Below are positions 44,469 through 52,980 of a DNA stretch of 64,000 nucleotides, piece after piece (within the stretch, counting starts at the first letter, position 1; the number at the start of each line of letters is the position of its first letter). The translations under genes and the position numbers were made by a program. The DNA comes from Clostridia bacterium (GTDB lineage Bacteria > Bacillota > Clostridia > Lachnospirales > Lachnospiraceae), in contig CAJTEN010000022.1 of NCBI GenBank assembly GCA_910575245.1, forward strand, positions 24,122 to 88,121, written 5' to 3'. The notes below the pieces were generated by a model that was not told where the DNA came from, did no database searches, and saw only the letters and a list, made by a program, of their open reading frames with translations.

Positions 44469-44795
44469 ATGCTCGAAAAACCAGTCTTTCAGGAGATGAT
44501 GAAGAAAGAAGACGAGTATGTCATGCCGGTTTCGGAAATAATCGATAAAGTCGCAGCAATCTGTAAAGAGAACGGTGTCAAACGGCTGGACCTGTTTGGC
44601 TCTTTTGCCACAGGCACGGCAACGCCAAGGAGTGATATCGATTTTGTGGTTTATGGATGCGAGGACATCTTGCGTCTGGAAGAAGAACTTTCGGAGATAG
44701 ACACGCTTCGGAAAATAGACGTTTTTGATTACGGGAGTATCAATAACGATTTTTTGTTAGAGGATATAAGGAAATATGGAAAACAGATATATTAA
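44469..44795 (+). CDS. MNT-type nucleotidyltransferase (antitoxin)
   Basis: The 108-residue protein has the minimal nucleotidyltransferase motif LFGSFATGTATPRSDIDFVV, with the two Asp residues that bind metal. MNT proteins paired with HEPN proteins act as antitoxins by adding AMP to the toxin. I start it at 44469; an in-frame ATG at 44442 is possible. Its last 20 bases overlap the HEPN gene start. Confidence 0.85.
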   Translation: MLEKPVFQEMMKKEDEYVMPVSEIIDKVAAICKENGVKRLDLFGSFATGTATPRSDIDFVVYGCEDILRLEEELSEIDTLRKIDVFDYGSINNDFLLEDIRKYGKQIY

Positions 44796-45183
44796 TCGAT
44801 ACCATACATTTTGCAGAAGCCTGAAGAATCTGGAAAAGAGCCGGAACGCCGATGTAAAAGCGGATTTTGTACTGGAAGGTACTGTATTGAATTTTAGTCT
44901 TACTTTTGATATTGCATGGAAGGTCATGAAGGATATATTGGTAAAGGAACTGGGAATTCTTGACTTTGCGATTGGATCGCCTCGGGAAACATTACAGCAG
45001 GCATTTATCAACGGGATCATTGACGATGACAGATGGATGCAGATGCTTCGGGTGAGAAACCAGCTGGCACATGATTATGACGGAACTTTTGCAGATAAAC
45101 AGTTTCAGAATATCATAACGGTTTATTATTTGCTGTTTATAAAGCTGAGAGAACATGTTGAGAAATATTATTTGTATCGTTAA
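44776..45183 (+). CDS. HEPN-family protein (HI0074-like; toxin partner)
   Basis: The 135-residue all-helical protein has the HEPN active-site motif in RNQLAHDYD (Rx4-6H), characteristic of metal-independent RNases. It belongs to the nucleotidyltransferase substrate-binding (HI0074-like) group. Overlap with the MNT gene indicates tightly coupled expression, as in type VII toxin-antitoxin systems. Either stable maintenance or defence is possible; no phage or plasmid genes are adjacent. Confidence 0.85.
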   Translation: MENRYINRYHTFCRSLKNLEKSRNADVKADFVLEGTVLNFSLTFDIAWKVMKDILVKELGILDFAIGSPRETLQQAFINGIIDDDRWMQMLRVRNQLAHDYDGTFADKQFQNIITVYYLLFIKLREHVEKYYLYR

Positions 45184-45187
45184 CGAC

Positions 45188-45240
45188 ATTAGAAATTTCG
45201 CTTTCGGCCTTGCAGGAGCCAGCGTATATGGCTCCTGCAA
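45188..45240 (+). repeat. 53-bp dispersed terminator-like repeat, copy 2
   Basis: Matches the reverse complement of 2416-2468 at 46 of 53 positions. It contains a perfect stem, CTTGCAGGAGCCA (45209-45221) with TGGCTCCTGCAAG (45229-45241). It sits between the convergent HEPN gene and ABC exporter, the same kind of location as copy 1. Confidence 0.75.
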
Positions 45241-45246
45241 GAATAT

Positions 45247-46961
45247 CTATTTCGAAACGGTAAACAGAGAATAGAACAAACCACGCTTATTTATTAAATG
45301 ATCAAAAGTACCCTTTTCCGCCACTTCTCCATGATGCAGGACTATGATTTCATCATATTTTTGCATTATGGTTTCGTCAAGTCTATGGGTGACAACAATA
45401 CCTGTAATATTCTCCATTGCTAAAAAGGAATTCATGATACTGTTTGCCGTGATTTCATCCAATGCGGCCGTTGCTTCATCCATCAGTAAAACGGAAGTAT
45501 TCCGTAGTAACGCCCTGGCAATGGAAATTCTTTGTTTCTCGCCGCCGGATAAAGCGCTTCCGTTTTCTCCACAGATATATCCATTGCCATGACTGGCAAT
45601 CAGTTGTGAAAGACCTGATTCAGAAACGGCTTTTGAAACATCGTTTTCCGGAAAATCTTTATACAGAGTGACGTTATGATAAAGGGTATCATTGAACACA
45701 AAGACATTCTGCTGAACAAGCGATATAGTTTGGAAAAGTGAGTCCGGATGAATGGACCGCAGCTCGGTCCCATCAAACAGGATGCTTCCTTGATAGCTGT
45801 CAGCTGTCTGCATAATCAGGTTTAGCAGCGTTGTTTTCCCTGAACCGGAGCCGCCGACAATAGCGTATTTTTTACCGGATTGAAAGTGCAGATCTATGTG
45901 CCGCAGGATCTGCCTGTCATTTTCATATCCGAAGGACAGGTCTTTAATAGAAATACCGTCGGAGAGAGTGAGGGGAATTTCCTCACCACTGATCTCATTG
46001 TTTTCAAACAGGAAATCGGATATTTTATCCATGATTGCTATGGCGGCCTTTCTGTTTGCAAGACGCGGTGGTATCCGCTCAATAGGAGAGATGACAAAAG
46101 TAACTAATTGCAGGAATACTAAGACAACACCCGGCGTTACGTCTGTTCCGGATACTGACATCCACGCACCAATCATAAAAACACCAAGCCGCATAATGAC
46201 ACTGGCTGCAGTGCTGAGCAGATTCACGTTTTCTTCTGCGTATCTTCTTATATATTTGATGTTTTCTATCTTGTTGTTATCCAATGCAAAACGCTCCTGT
46301 ATTTCTTTTTCCGCCTGAAAACTTTTGATAACAGGAAAGCCGGAAAGAATGTCTTTTATAATTTCAACATAACCGGCATTTGCATCGGAAACTTTTTTCT
46401 CGGCCTCGGCCAGCCTTTTGGCGGGCACAACAGACACAAGGATCGGAAGAATGGAAAGCAATATCGCGGCCAGTGTCAGAAAGGGGCTGTACCACAGCAT
46501 CAGAAAGACCGCACCGGCAAAACTCACGCCGATATCCACAACCGCGAGGATCGTATCGAGATAGTAATCTTCTACCGTTTTCATATCGTTTGTCAAAGCA
46601 GAAATCAGCCTGCTTGTATTTTCATCAGACATCGAGCCGATTTTTTACTTAATACTTTTTCAAAAACATTGGCTTTATACTGTGTCATAGCCGTTTGGAT
46701 GAATTTGGGCCTTGCAGTACGGTAGATGAAATAGGCAGCCATAAAAACTGCGTAACTGGCAATTGCAAGCAGTAATATAGAAGTAAGCGGGGTAGGATCG
46801 TTGCCGGCCGCTATATCGATTATTTTTTGTAATATCCAGGAAATAACTATGTTATACGCGCTGAGAATTATGATAGAGATAATTGCAGCGGCAAGCCATG
46901 ATTTACTGTGTAAAAAAAGCTGATGTTTTAACTGGATTCTGTGATTAGTTCTTTTTTTCAT
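45247..46961 (-). pseudogene. ABC exporter (permease-ATPase), frameshifted
   Basis: Two frames together make one half-size exporter. The N-terminal part (46961 down to about 46641) has the first membrane helices and ends at ...YKANVFEKVLSKK. The second part (about 46640 to 45247) continues ...MSDENTSRLISALTNDM, then the remaining membrane helices and an ATPase with GGSGSGKTTL, SLVQQNVFVF, SGGEKQRISIARAL and VLLMDEATAALD. The break is at a run of six T on the plus strand (46641-46646); seven would restore the frame. It is either an inactivated gene, a slippery site or an assembly error. The upstream AAGGAGG site is intact. Confidence 0.85.
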
Positions 46962-47050
46962 GTGAGACCCTCCTTATATTCAAAAGTATATTTTCAATAA
47001 AATAGCCGCAGGGAAAGAAATTCCCTGCGACCGAAATAAGGCATTGTTTA

Positions 47051-47182
47051 TCATACTGGTATTGCGTATTCAAATTTAAGATACGCAGTATCAGGCCATA
47101 TATAGTCAGTGAAAAGAATCTCTATTTTCCTGCGAAACGGCACGACAAACAAAACGGCTGCTGTCGCCACAAAGCTTATCAT
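47051..47182 (-). CDS. Possible small hydrophobic peptide
   Basis: A 43-residue frame, MISFVATAAVLFVVPFRRK onward, ends EYAIPV. Upstream codons stay open to about 47212 (reading ...DDYHFLLENFC) but lack a start in frame. A strong ribosome binding site (GAAAGGTG) with an ATG sits just upstream in a different frame. This looks like a small membrane peptide gene whose start has been lost by a one-base shift. It lies between the ABC ATPase gene and the frameshifted exporter. Evidence is weak, since short frames can occur by chance. Confidence 0.3.
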   Translation of the reverse strand: MISFVATAAVLFVVPFRRKIEILFTDYIWPDTAYLKFEYAIPV

Positions 47183-47297
47183 GCAAAAATTTTCTAGCAG
47201 GAAATGATAATCATCTTTTCACACCTTTCGTTTTTTTAATTAATTATACTGCATTTTATGATTTTTTCAAGCCATATATTTGAAATACCGCTGCTCA

Positions 47298-47939
47298 TCA
47301 TCGCAGCCTGGACAATTGACCGTGCTCCATTTCATAGACCTCATCGCAGAGCATATCGATATCGTCTTTATTGTGGCTGGCAAAGAGAATCGTCCTGCCT
47401 TCCGATTTTAATCGCATAAACAGGTGTCTCATATCTGCGATGCCTTGTTTGTCTAAACCGTTCATAGGTTCATCCAGGATCAGAATATCCTGATCTTCCA
47501 TAATGGCTTGAGCAATGGCAAGTCGCTGCCGCATTCCGAGAGAATATTTTTCAACAGGTTTTTTTAAAGCGGGGTCCAGACAAACTTGCTGCATGATTGC
47601 TTCCAGCTTTGTACGATTTTTTTTGTTGTGGATCAGATACAGCATTTCCAGATTCCTGATACCGCTGAAACCGGCGGTAAAAGCGGGTTCCTCAATGATT
47701 ACACCTGCATTTTCGATCATATCGAAGTCTTTGTGCAATTCTTTTCCGCGAACCAGAATCCGGCCACTGTCTGGCTTGATGAAGCCGCAGAGACATTTGA
47801 ACAGCACTGTTTTGCCGGAACCATTGTAGCCTGTTATGCCGTATATGTGTCCTTTTTTACAGGACAGAGATACATCCGTCAGCACCTGTTGTGATTTAAA
47901 GGATTTGTGTATTTTTTCTATTTGGATTATTTCATTCAT
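47298..47939 (-). CDS. ABC transporter ATP-binding protein
   Basis: The 213-residue ATPase has Walker A GYNGSGKTVLFK, the signature YSLGMRQRLAIAQA, Walker B ILILDEPMNGLD and the switch His in FASHNKDDID. The SLGM form of the signature is typical of peptide/antibiotic and lantibiotic-immunity-type ABC-2 exporters. It lies 17 bp behind two membrane protein genes that supply the permease, forming one operon with the upstream hypothetical protein. Confidence 0.92.
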   Translation of the reverse strand: MNEIIQIEKIHKSFKSQQVLTDVSLSCKKGHIYGITGYNGSGKTVLFKCLCGFIKPDSGRILVRGKELHKDFDMIENAGVIIEEPAFTAGFSGIRNLEMLYLIHNKKNRTKLEAIMQQVCLDPALKKPVEKYSLGMRQRLAIAQAIMEDQDILILDEPMNGLDKQGIADMRHLFMRLKSEGRTILFASHNKDDIDMLCDEVYEMEHGQLSRLR

Positions 47940-47956
47940 GATGGTTTCCTCCGGAT

Positions 47957-48763
47957 TTAAGAAAATAAATATTCAGTTTTTCTGATTCGCCATATACAGA
48001 TCGTGCCGAACAGAAAAATGAGGAAAAAATATCCGACAAAAATATATGCAATATCAGGCTTGGTAACATCATAGCCGTAACGCCAGGTATCGCAGCCCAT
48101 CCATGAAACCGGTGAAAAATAAAAAGGATACATGGTGGCTCTTTTCATGATATCCGGCAGCATAACGACAATGCCGGCAGTAAAGACTGCGACAGTCTTA
48201 TGAAAGCACAGGCAGAGGGCATACATCATAATGCCTATGGTCATAAAACACAGAGCGGTGATTGATAGGGAATAGAGACACAGCTGCAAAGGTGTAAAGT
48301 TTTCCAGAGGCTGATAAGGCACTGAGAAATGAAGCAGAATCCGGTCGCCTGCATCGGTCAGGGCCAGAGTCCTGCTGATTTTACTCCAGGTATTTTGAAA
48401 TTTTATACAGGATGCCATATCAAGAAAACTGATCAGCCATAGAAGCAGACTCAGAATTATACCGCTTGCCATGATATAGAACAGATTGTGAAGACAGAAT
48501 CTGGTTCGTCCGAGGCGAAGGAAATAGTACTGCCTGTCCTTTTCCATAAACGGCACATTGGAATAGTAGTAGATTATGGATAGCATGATCATCTTCAGAA
48601 AATAATTACTGCAGAAGAGAAAAGCCAGCATGGCAGGACCGGTTGCTTCGTTGACAGTCTGCGCATAGGAGCGTAAAGGCCGCAGAAACATATCGGTTAC
48701 GAAGAAAAAGATAATGAACATGGTAACGGAGCGAAGGTTCCAGAAGCTTTTGCGGATATGCAT
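47957..48763 (-). CDS. ABC-2 type permease (subunit 2)
   Basis: The 268-residue protein has about six predicted membrane helices with no other domain. It starts 2 bp after the preceding permease gene stops and is followed by the ATPase, so it is a permease subunit by context. Membrane segments include SVTMFIIFFFVTDMF, GIILSLLLWLISF and IFVGYFFLIFLFGTICIW. I do not see family-specific motifs. It could export a peptide or a lipid-linked molecule. Confidence 0.7.
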   Translation of the reverse strand: MHIRKSFWNLRSVTMFIIFFFVTDMFLRPLRSYAQTVNEATGPAMLAFLFCSNYFLKMIMLSIIYYYSNVPFMEKDRQYYFLRLGRTRFCLHNLFYIMASGIILSLLLWLISFLDMASCIKFQNTWSKISRTLALTDAGDRILLHFSVPYQPLENFTPLQLCLYSLSITALCFMTIGIMMYALCLCFHKTVAVFTAGIVVMLPDIMKRATMYPFYFSPVSWMGCDTWRYGYDVTKPDIAYIFVGYFFLIFLFGTICIWRIRKTEYLFS

Positions 48764-48765
48764 GT

Positions 48766-49545
48766 TTATAAATCCTTTCGTATTTTACTGGTAATAAACA
48801 GTGTCACTATTGCGATTCCCATAAGGGAGACGGAGCAGGCGTATAGGAACGACGCGAGCGGATCGTCCCAGGCGCCTGCTTCGGAATTAAATGTGTAGAC
48901 GGGACTGAAATATGCCGGAAGCTGCAGCCAGTTAATGATGTAATTGTCAATGAAATAATGTCCCATCATGGGAAAGCATATGACGAACAGTTTATTCTTA
49001 AGGAACAGTGACAGGTACATGGATATCAGTGCAAGAAGGCCGCCAAACATACCGATCAGGCAGGCTGATGCCATAAAGTACAGCATATGATGGCCGGATG
49101 CGAGGAGGAATCCAAAAATGTCCTGTGAGACGTAGAATTCAAAGATATTTGTACTGGTATCACATAACGGATATTTCAGATGGCAGGTCAGGACAAACAG
49201 AACGGTACCACCAGCCATAGAGAAAACCGATGATGTAAAACATAAGGATACTTTGGATAAAACATATGCGGGGACAGAACCCCTTCCAATTTGCCAAAAG
49301 ACAGATTTATGTTCCATGTCCTCAGCAAATACTGTGGCAAAGGGAAATACACATCCGATATATACCAGCACATGGGTGCTGAAGGTTCTGATTCCGAAAT
49401 AGATAATCAGAACGTCAAGACTTCTGCCCCATATTAAAGAATTAAACATCAGAGCTGCATAGACCAGCAGCATGCCGGTACAGAACCGTCCGGAATGCCG
49501 GAGACGGTACAGATCAGCCTTGAAATAGTTCGGTTTAGTTTGCAT
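48766..49545 (-). CDS. ABC-2 type permease (subunit 1)
   Basis: The protein, about 259 residues, has six predicted membrane helices and a short N-terminal cytoplasmic segment (KPNYFKADLYRLRHSGR) typical of ABC-2 permeases that begin with a charged stretch before the first helix. I start it at the ATG at 49545; in-frame ATGs at 49554 and 49569 also exist. It overlaps the end of the upstream gene, showing translational coupling. With the second permease and the ATPase it should form a complete exporter. Confidence 0.7.
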   Translation of the reverse strand: MQTKPNYFKADLYRLRHSGRFCTGMLLVYAALMFNSLIWGRSLDVLIIYFGIRTFSTHVLVYIGCVFPFATVFAEDMEHKSVFWQIGRGSVPAYVLSKVSLCFTSSVFSMAGGTVLFVLTCHLKYPLCDTSTNIFEFYVSQDIFGFLLASGHHMLYFMASACLIGMFGGLLALISMYLSLFLKNKLFVICFPMMGHYFIDNYIINWLQLPAYFSPVYTFNSEAGAWDDPLASFLYACSVSLMGIAIVTLFITSKIRKDL

Positions 49546-50701
49546 AGATTTCATACCCCGTTGCCGCATTCAGAATCATCTGGCCGGAATTGTTGTCGAA
49601 TTCCTGCCAGTAGTTACAGACCCATGCCGGGATCAGGACACAGGAGCCTTCCCCGTCATGGCTTGCCAGTGCGCATAATTTCATCTCTGTTACGACGATC
49701 CTTCCGTCAGTTATGATATTGTCATATTTTTCAGAGATAATGCGGATAATCTCTTTCAGAGGAAGGAGTGTGTCATACTCTGCTGTTGTTTCGAATGTGA
49801 GAATGTCCGACACACGGAAGGATACAAACCCATTCTCCCGGTAAAGGGCGGTGACCGGAGCCATACTCTCATCCAGAAGGTTGACAGGATCAATCCTGGC
49901 TGTCCATACCGGCAGCCCCTGTACTTCCTGCCATAGATTGAGGGAATAAGCTTCTTCCTGCGTGTCCCATTCCGTCTGAAAGGCTATCTCGTCCTCTTCG
50001 AATCCCCATTCATAGACGCGCCTGGACTCCCGGTTCAGCGTGGAGGCATCCAGTGCATAGGCCTGGTAAGAAAAAGAACCCGGATCATAGCCTATGGTAT
50101 CCAGCACTTCCAATACCTTCTGGATGGCTGTGTCTCTTGAAGCAAAGGAAAGCTGATTGCTCAGGGAATATTTCTGTGCATTGTACATATCCCGATTGGT
50201 TATGCTGTCTGTAAAGGCGTAGAAATAGAAATCCTTCTCCGGTGCTGCATAGATCGCATCGGTAGGGTAAAGACAGATTATGTCTCCGTCAGCAGTCCAA
50301 TAGGCAGTGCAATCCTGCGGTACATCATTTCTGTCAGGAAGGCTGTAGTTCTCTTCTTTTGCAACAGTTCTATTATCCAGAAAGAGATCGTAGAATGCAT
50401 CGGAATCATATTCCTGATAAAATCCTTTTGTTTTATAGAAAATTCCGCTTGTGAAGGAATCGCTTACTGTAACTTTGGCGTCGAACTGCAGAATGTCATT
50501 TACTGTCTGAGAGTAGGATGGCGGACAGGACCATTGTGGGGAAGCCCCCGCAGGGCTATCAGAGATGCTGCCGGTTTCAGATACAGGCTGCTTTGCGGGG
50601 GTGAAATTTTCCATTTTTGTACGGCTGACCAGAAAGCTGACTGCACCTGCGCAGACCAGGAAAAAAAGGACGCAGGGCAGAATCTTTTTGAATATTTTCA
50701 T
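49535..50701 (-). CDS. Membrane-anchored extracellular protein of unknown function
   Basis: The 388-residue protein has one N-terminal membrane anchor (ILPCVLFFLVCAGAVSFLV) and a large extracytoplasmic part with several beta-rich repeats. Recurrent features are EEDEIAFQTEWDTQEE, VWTARIDPVNLL, and YDTLLPLKEIIRIISEKYDNI. The style recalls DUF6034-like proteins found next to ABC genes, but I am not sure of the assignment. It heads the ABC operon and diverges from the BlaI gene, and may bind or recognise the molecule handled by the transporter. An AGGAGG site precedes the ATG. Confidence 0.65.
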   Translation of the reverse strand: MKIFKKILPCVLFFLVCAGAVSFLVSRTKMENFTPAKQPVSETGSISDSPAGASPQWSCPPSYSQTVNDILQFDAKVTVSDSFTSGIFYKTKGFYQEYDSDAFYDLFLDNRTVAKEENYSLPDRNDVPQDCTAYWTADGDIICLYPTDAIYAAPEKDFYFYAFTDSITNRDMYNAQKYSLSNQLSFASRDTAIQKVLEVLDTIGYDPGSFSYQAYALDASTLNRESRRVYEWGFEEDEIAFQTEWDTQEEAYSLNLWQEVQGLPVWTARIDPVNLLDESMAPVTALYRENGFVSFRVSDILTFETTAEYDTLLPLKEIIRIISEKYDNIITDGRIVVTEMKLCALASHDGEGSCVLIPAWVCNYWQEFDNNSGQMILNAATGYEIYAN

Positions 50702-50921
50702 TTGTGGGATCCTCCTGAATGAAATGCTGCAATTAGCCGATAAACACCTGCAGTATATACAGACAGGAAAAGCTTGTGGCTATTGCATAATTCTGATATT
50801 ACAAAATAATTATAATGTCAATATATCAAATAATATATTTCTTGTCAAAATATATTTATAATAATGCATTGATTTATTTGGAAGCAAATTATAAAATACA
50901 TATAGTGGAGGAGGTGAGTAC

Positions 50922-51356
50922 TTGCAGATAGAATATGAGATTACGAAACGAGAGAAAGATATTATGAAAGTCCTGTGGTCAGAAAAAGAATCTCTGACAG
51001 CCTCAGAGATTGCTAAAAGAACGGACGAAATATCTATTAGCACAGTTCAGTCTGCTTTAAAAAATCTGGTAAGGAAGGGGCTGGCTGAGGTGGCGGATAT
51101 CGTATATAGCGGTACTGTACTGAGCCGGAGTTACAGGGCTACGATTCCTTCAGCTCAGTATGAGATGCAGAAACTGCTTCATAATTTCGGACAACGTGTT
51201 AATAAGGATTTTTCGACATCAGGATTTGTTGCCGCTTTGCTGCAGCAGGAAAAGGATAACGAGAAGGCTTTAAGAGAAATAGAAGAATTAGAAAAAATGC
51301 TTTCGGAAAGGAAGATGCAGTTATGGTTGGAAGAAGAGAAGAGAAATAAGGGATAA
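50922..51356 (+). CDS. BlaI/MecI/CopY-family repressor
   Basis: The 144-residue protein has a winged-helix domain with ITKREKDIMKVLWSEKESLTASEIAKRT (in two parts) and VQSALKNLVRKGLAEV, followed by a dimerisation tail. BlaI repressors are cleaved or released when their partner membrane protease is triggered. It starts with TTG at 50922 behind GGAGGAGGTG. The M56 peptidase gene follows 10 bp later. The AT-rich divergent region (50702-50921) is the expected operator, but I could not pick a clear TACA/TGTA palindrome there. Confidence 0.88.
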   Translation: MQIEYEITKREKDIMKVLWSEKESLTASEIAKRTDEISISTVQSALKNLVRKGLAEVADIVYSGTVLSRSYRATIPSAQYEMQKLLHNFGQRVNKDFSTSGFVAALLQQEKDNEKALREIEELEKMLSERKMQLWLEEEKRNKG

Positions 51357-51366
51357 AGGAGACGGA

Positions 51367-52533
51367 ATGGGTTATTTTTTTGATACATTGATTTTTATTA
51401 TGTTCTTCTGTAGTATGATGTTACTCATGATTCGTTATATTTTAGAAAAAAATCCTCTGCTTGTTAAGAAGAGAATCAATCTATTTTTGGCATGTCTCGG
51501 TATGATAGGCTTGAGAATGTTAGTTCCGCTTGAATTTCCATTTGTACGGCAGTTCAAAGGCCATTATATCATACGCAACATTCAGACATTTTTGGCCAGG
51601 CCAATCCCATTCACGAAACGTTTCGGGCTCAGCCCGTTTACGATAATCAATAATTTATGGATGGTAGGAGCGATCTGCTTCCTGACTAGGCTAATCTGTC
51701 AATATATGATCGCTGTGTATAAGGTTCATCGTATGAATCAGGTATCTGATGACAGGATTGCACGGATGATCATCGAGATAACAGAAAGTTATAGGAGAAG
51801 GATTCCGTTTAACGTTGTTACAACAGACAGAACGACATCGCCGCTTGTTTTCGGTATTTTCAAACCGTATATTATCCTGCCTTCAATAGTTCTGGATGAT
51901 GAAGCTCTGTATTATATACTGGAACACGAGATAGCCCATTATTATCATGGGGATCTGCTGTTCAAATTTTTAATGGAAGTGGGGAAGGCAGTCTGGTGGT
52001 GGAACCCTTTATTATATTTCGTGAAATCGCAGATATCCGTCCTGATGGAAATAAATGCAGATACGAAGGTGACAGAAAAACTGGATGATTATGGAAAAAT
52101 ATCGTACTTGCAGTGCTTGTTGAAAATGGCTAAATTCCAGGGTAAAGGAAGGAAAAAGGAATTTATGAGCGCCTTTAACAGCGACAATGCGATTTCAATC
52201 CCGAAAAGAGCCAATATTGTGTTGGGGAGCCAGAATACTTATAACCATAAGTGTTTCTTAATTAATCTTATCCCAACTGTGTTTATAGTTGTATTTGCAT
52301 TAATTATGCCGAATTTATTTACCATGGACACAGGCTTGGGAATCCCATATGAGGAGGACTGTGAAGGCTATATTTTTGAAATCAATAAAGATAATTCTTT
52401 TTTTATTCAGTTGGAAGACGGGACTTTTGACTTATACGTAGATCAGCAGTTTATAGTTAATATAACCCACACAAGTTTTTGTGAAGAGCGTATACCTGTT
52501 TATTTATCGCTTGAGGAGGCATTAACAGAATGA
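51367..52533 (+). CDS. BlaR1-like M56 family peptidase
   Basis: The 388-residue membrane protein has N-terminal helices, a cytoplasmic metalloprotease loop with the zinc motif HEIAHYYHGD (near residue 190), NADTKVTEKL with the third ligand, and a last helix at about residues 300-320. BlaR1/MecR1 have a C-terminal penicillin-binding sensor of about 250 residues; here only about 65 residues follow the last helix, so the trigger is unlikely to be a beta-lactam. It partners the BlaI gene and overlaps the peptide gene behind by 4 bp. Confidence 0.88.
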   Translation: MGYFFDTLIFIMFFCSMMLLMIRYILEKNPLLVKKRINLFLACLGMIGLRMLVPLEFPFVRQFKGHYIIRNIQTFLARPIPFTKRFGLSPFTIINNLWMVGAICFLTRLICQYMIAVYKVHRMNQVSDDRIARMIIEITESYRRRIPFNVVTTDRTTSPLVFGIFKPYIILPSIVLDDEALYYILEHEIAHYYHGDLLFKFLMEVGKAVWWWNPLLYFVKSQISVLMEINADTKVTEKLDDYGKISYLQCLLKMAKFQGKGRKKEFMSAFNSDNAISIPKRANIVLGSQNTYNHKCFLINLIPTVFIVVFALIMPNLFTMDTGLGIPYEEDCEGYIFEINKDNSFFIQLEDGTFDLYVDQQFIVNITHTSFCEERIPVYLSLEEALTE

Positions 52534-52763
52534 AGCGTACAAGATTGTGGAAATATGTGTCTTTTATTATAATGACAGGCATCATATCCTTTACCAGTGC
52601 GCCGGTTCATGCAGCAGGGATGAGTACGGAATGTGTTAGATCGACTGTGAAAGCCGGAAGAATAGTATGGCGGTATATGAATATAAATGGACAGTTGTAT
52701 CGAAGAGGTTTTAATCTGGATACAGGAGAGTGGGAGACTGATTGGGAATTAGTTTCTTGGTGA
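52530..52763 (+). CDS. Small secreted peptide of unknown function
   Basis: The 77-residue protein has a signal peptide (FIIMTGIISFTSAPVHA) with probable cleavage after AHA. The mature part is about 48 residues and aromatic-rich: WRYMNINGQLYRRGFNLDTG and TDWELVSW. I recall similar Tyr/Trp-rich tiny secreted proteins, with a YRRLYN...W..DW pattern, in Clostridia, but no function is known to me. It overlaps the M56 peptidase gene, so it is made with it. It could be a ligand for the sensor or a substrate of the divergent exporter. Confidence 0.75.
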   Translation: MKRTRLWKYVSFIIMTGIISFTSAPVHAAGMSTECVRSTVKAGRIVWRYMNINGQLYRRGFNLDTGEWETDWELVSW

Positions 52764-52779
52764 TCCGGTATTGCTCAAG

Positions 52780-52947
52780 ATGATGAATGCTCTTTCGGGT
52801 GAAACTGGGACAGAGGGTGTAGAGGAACGGATTAAAAAGCAGGGTATTTATATGATGGAGATGTATCATGGCGATCCTGCTGCTTATGCCGGACAGACAT
52901 CAGGCCAAACGCAGCATAAAGGCGGTTGGAGATCCCTGTCCGGTTAA
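52780..52947 (+). pseudogene. Short coding remnant with similarity to the Fpg/Nei gene
   Basis: A 55-codon open frame follows the peptide gene and includes MYHGDPAAYAGQ, which matches WYHGDPAAYARQ in the Fpg/Nei protein at 43499. The DNA of 52864-52896 is identical to 43610-43642 at 29 of 33 positions. The remainder is unrelated. This looks like a fragment left by recombination with a glycosylase gene. Confidence 0.45.
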
Positions 52948-52980
52948 TTATTTGATTATTCCTGAGACTTTCCAGTCTTC

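Noticed and set aside
51367..52533. Beta-lactam sensor BlaR1
   Set aside because: The C-terminal penicillin-binding domain is missing and no beta-lactamase gene is nearby, so a beta-lactam response is not supported.
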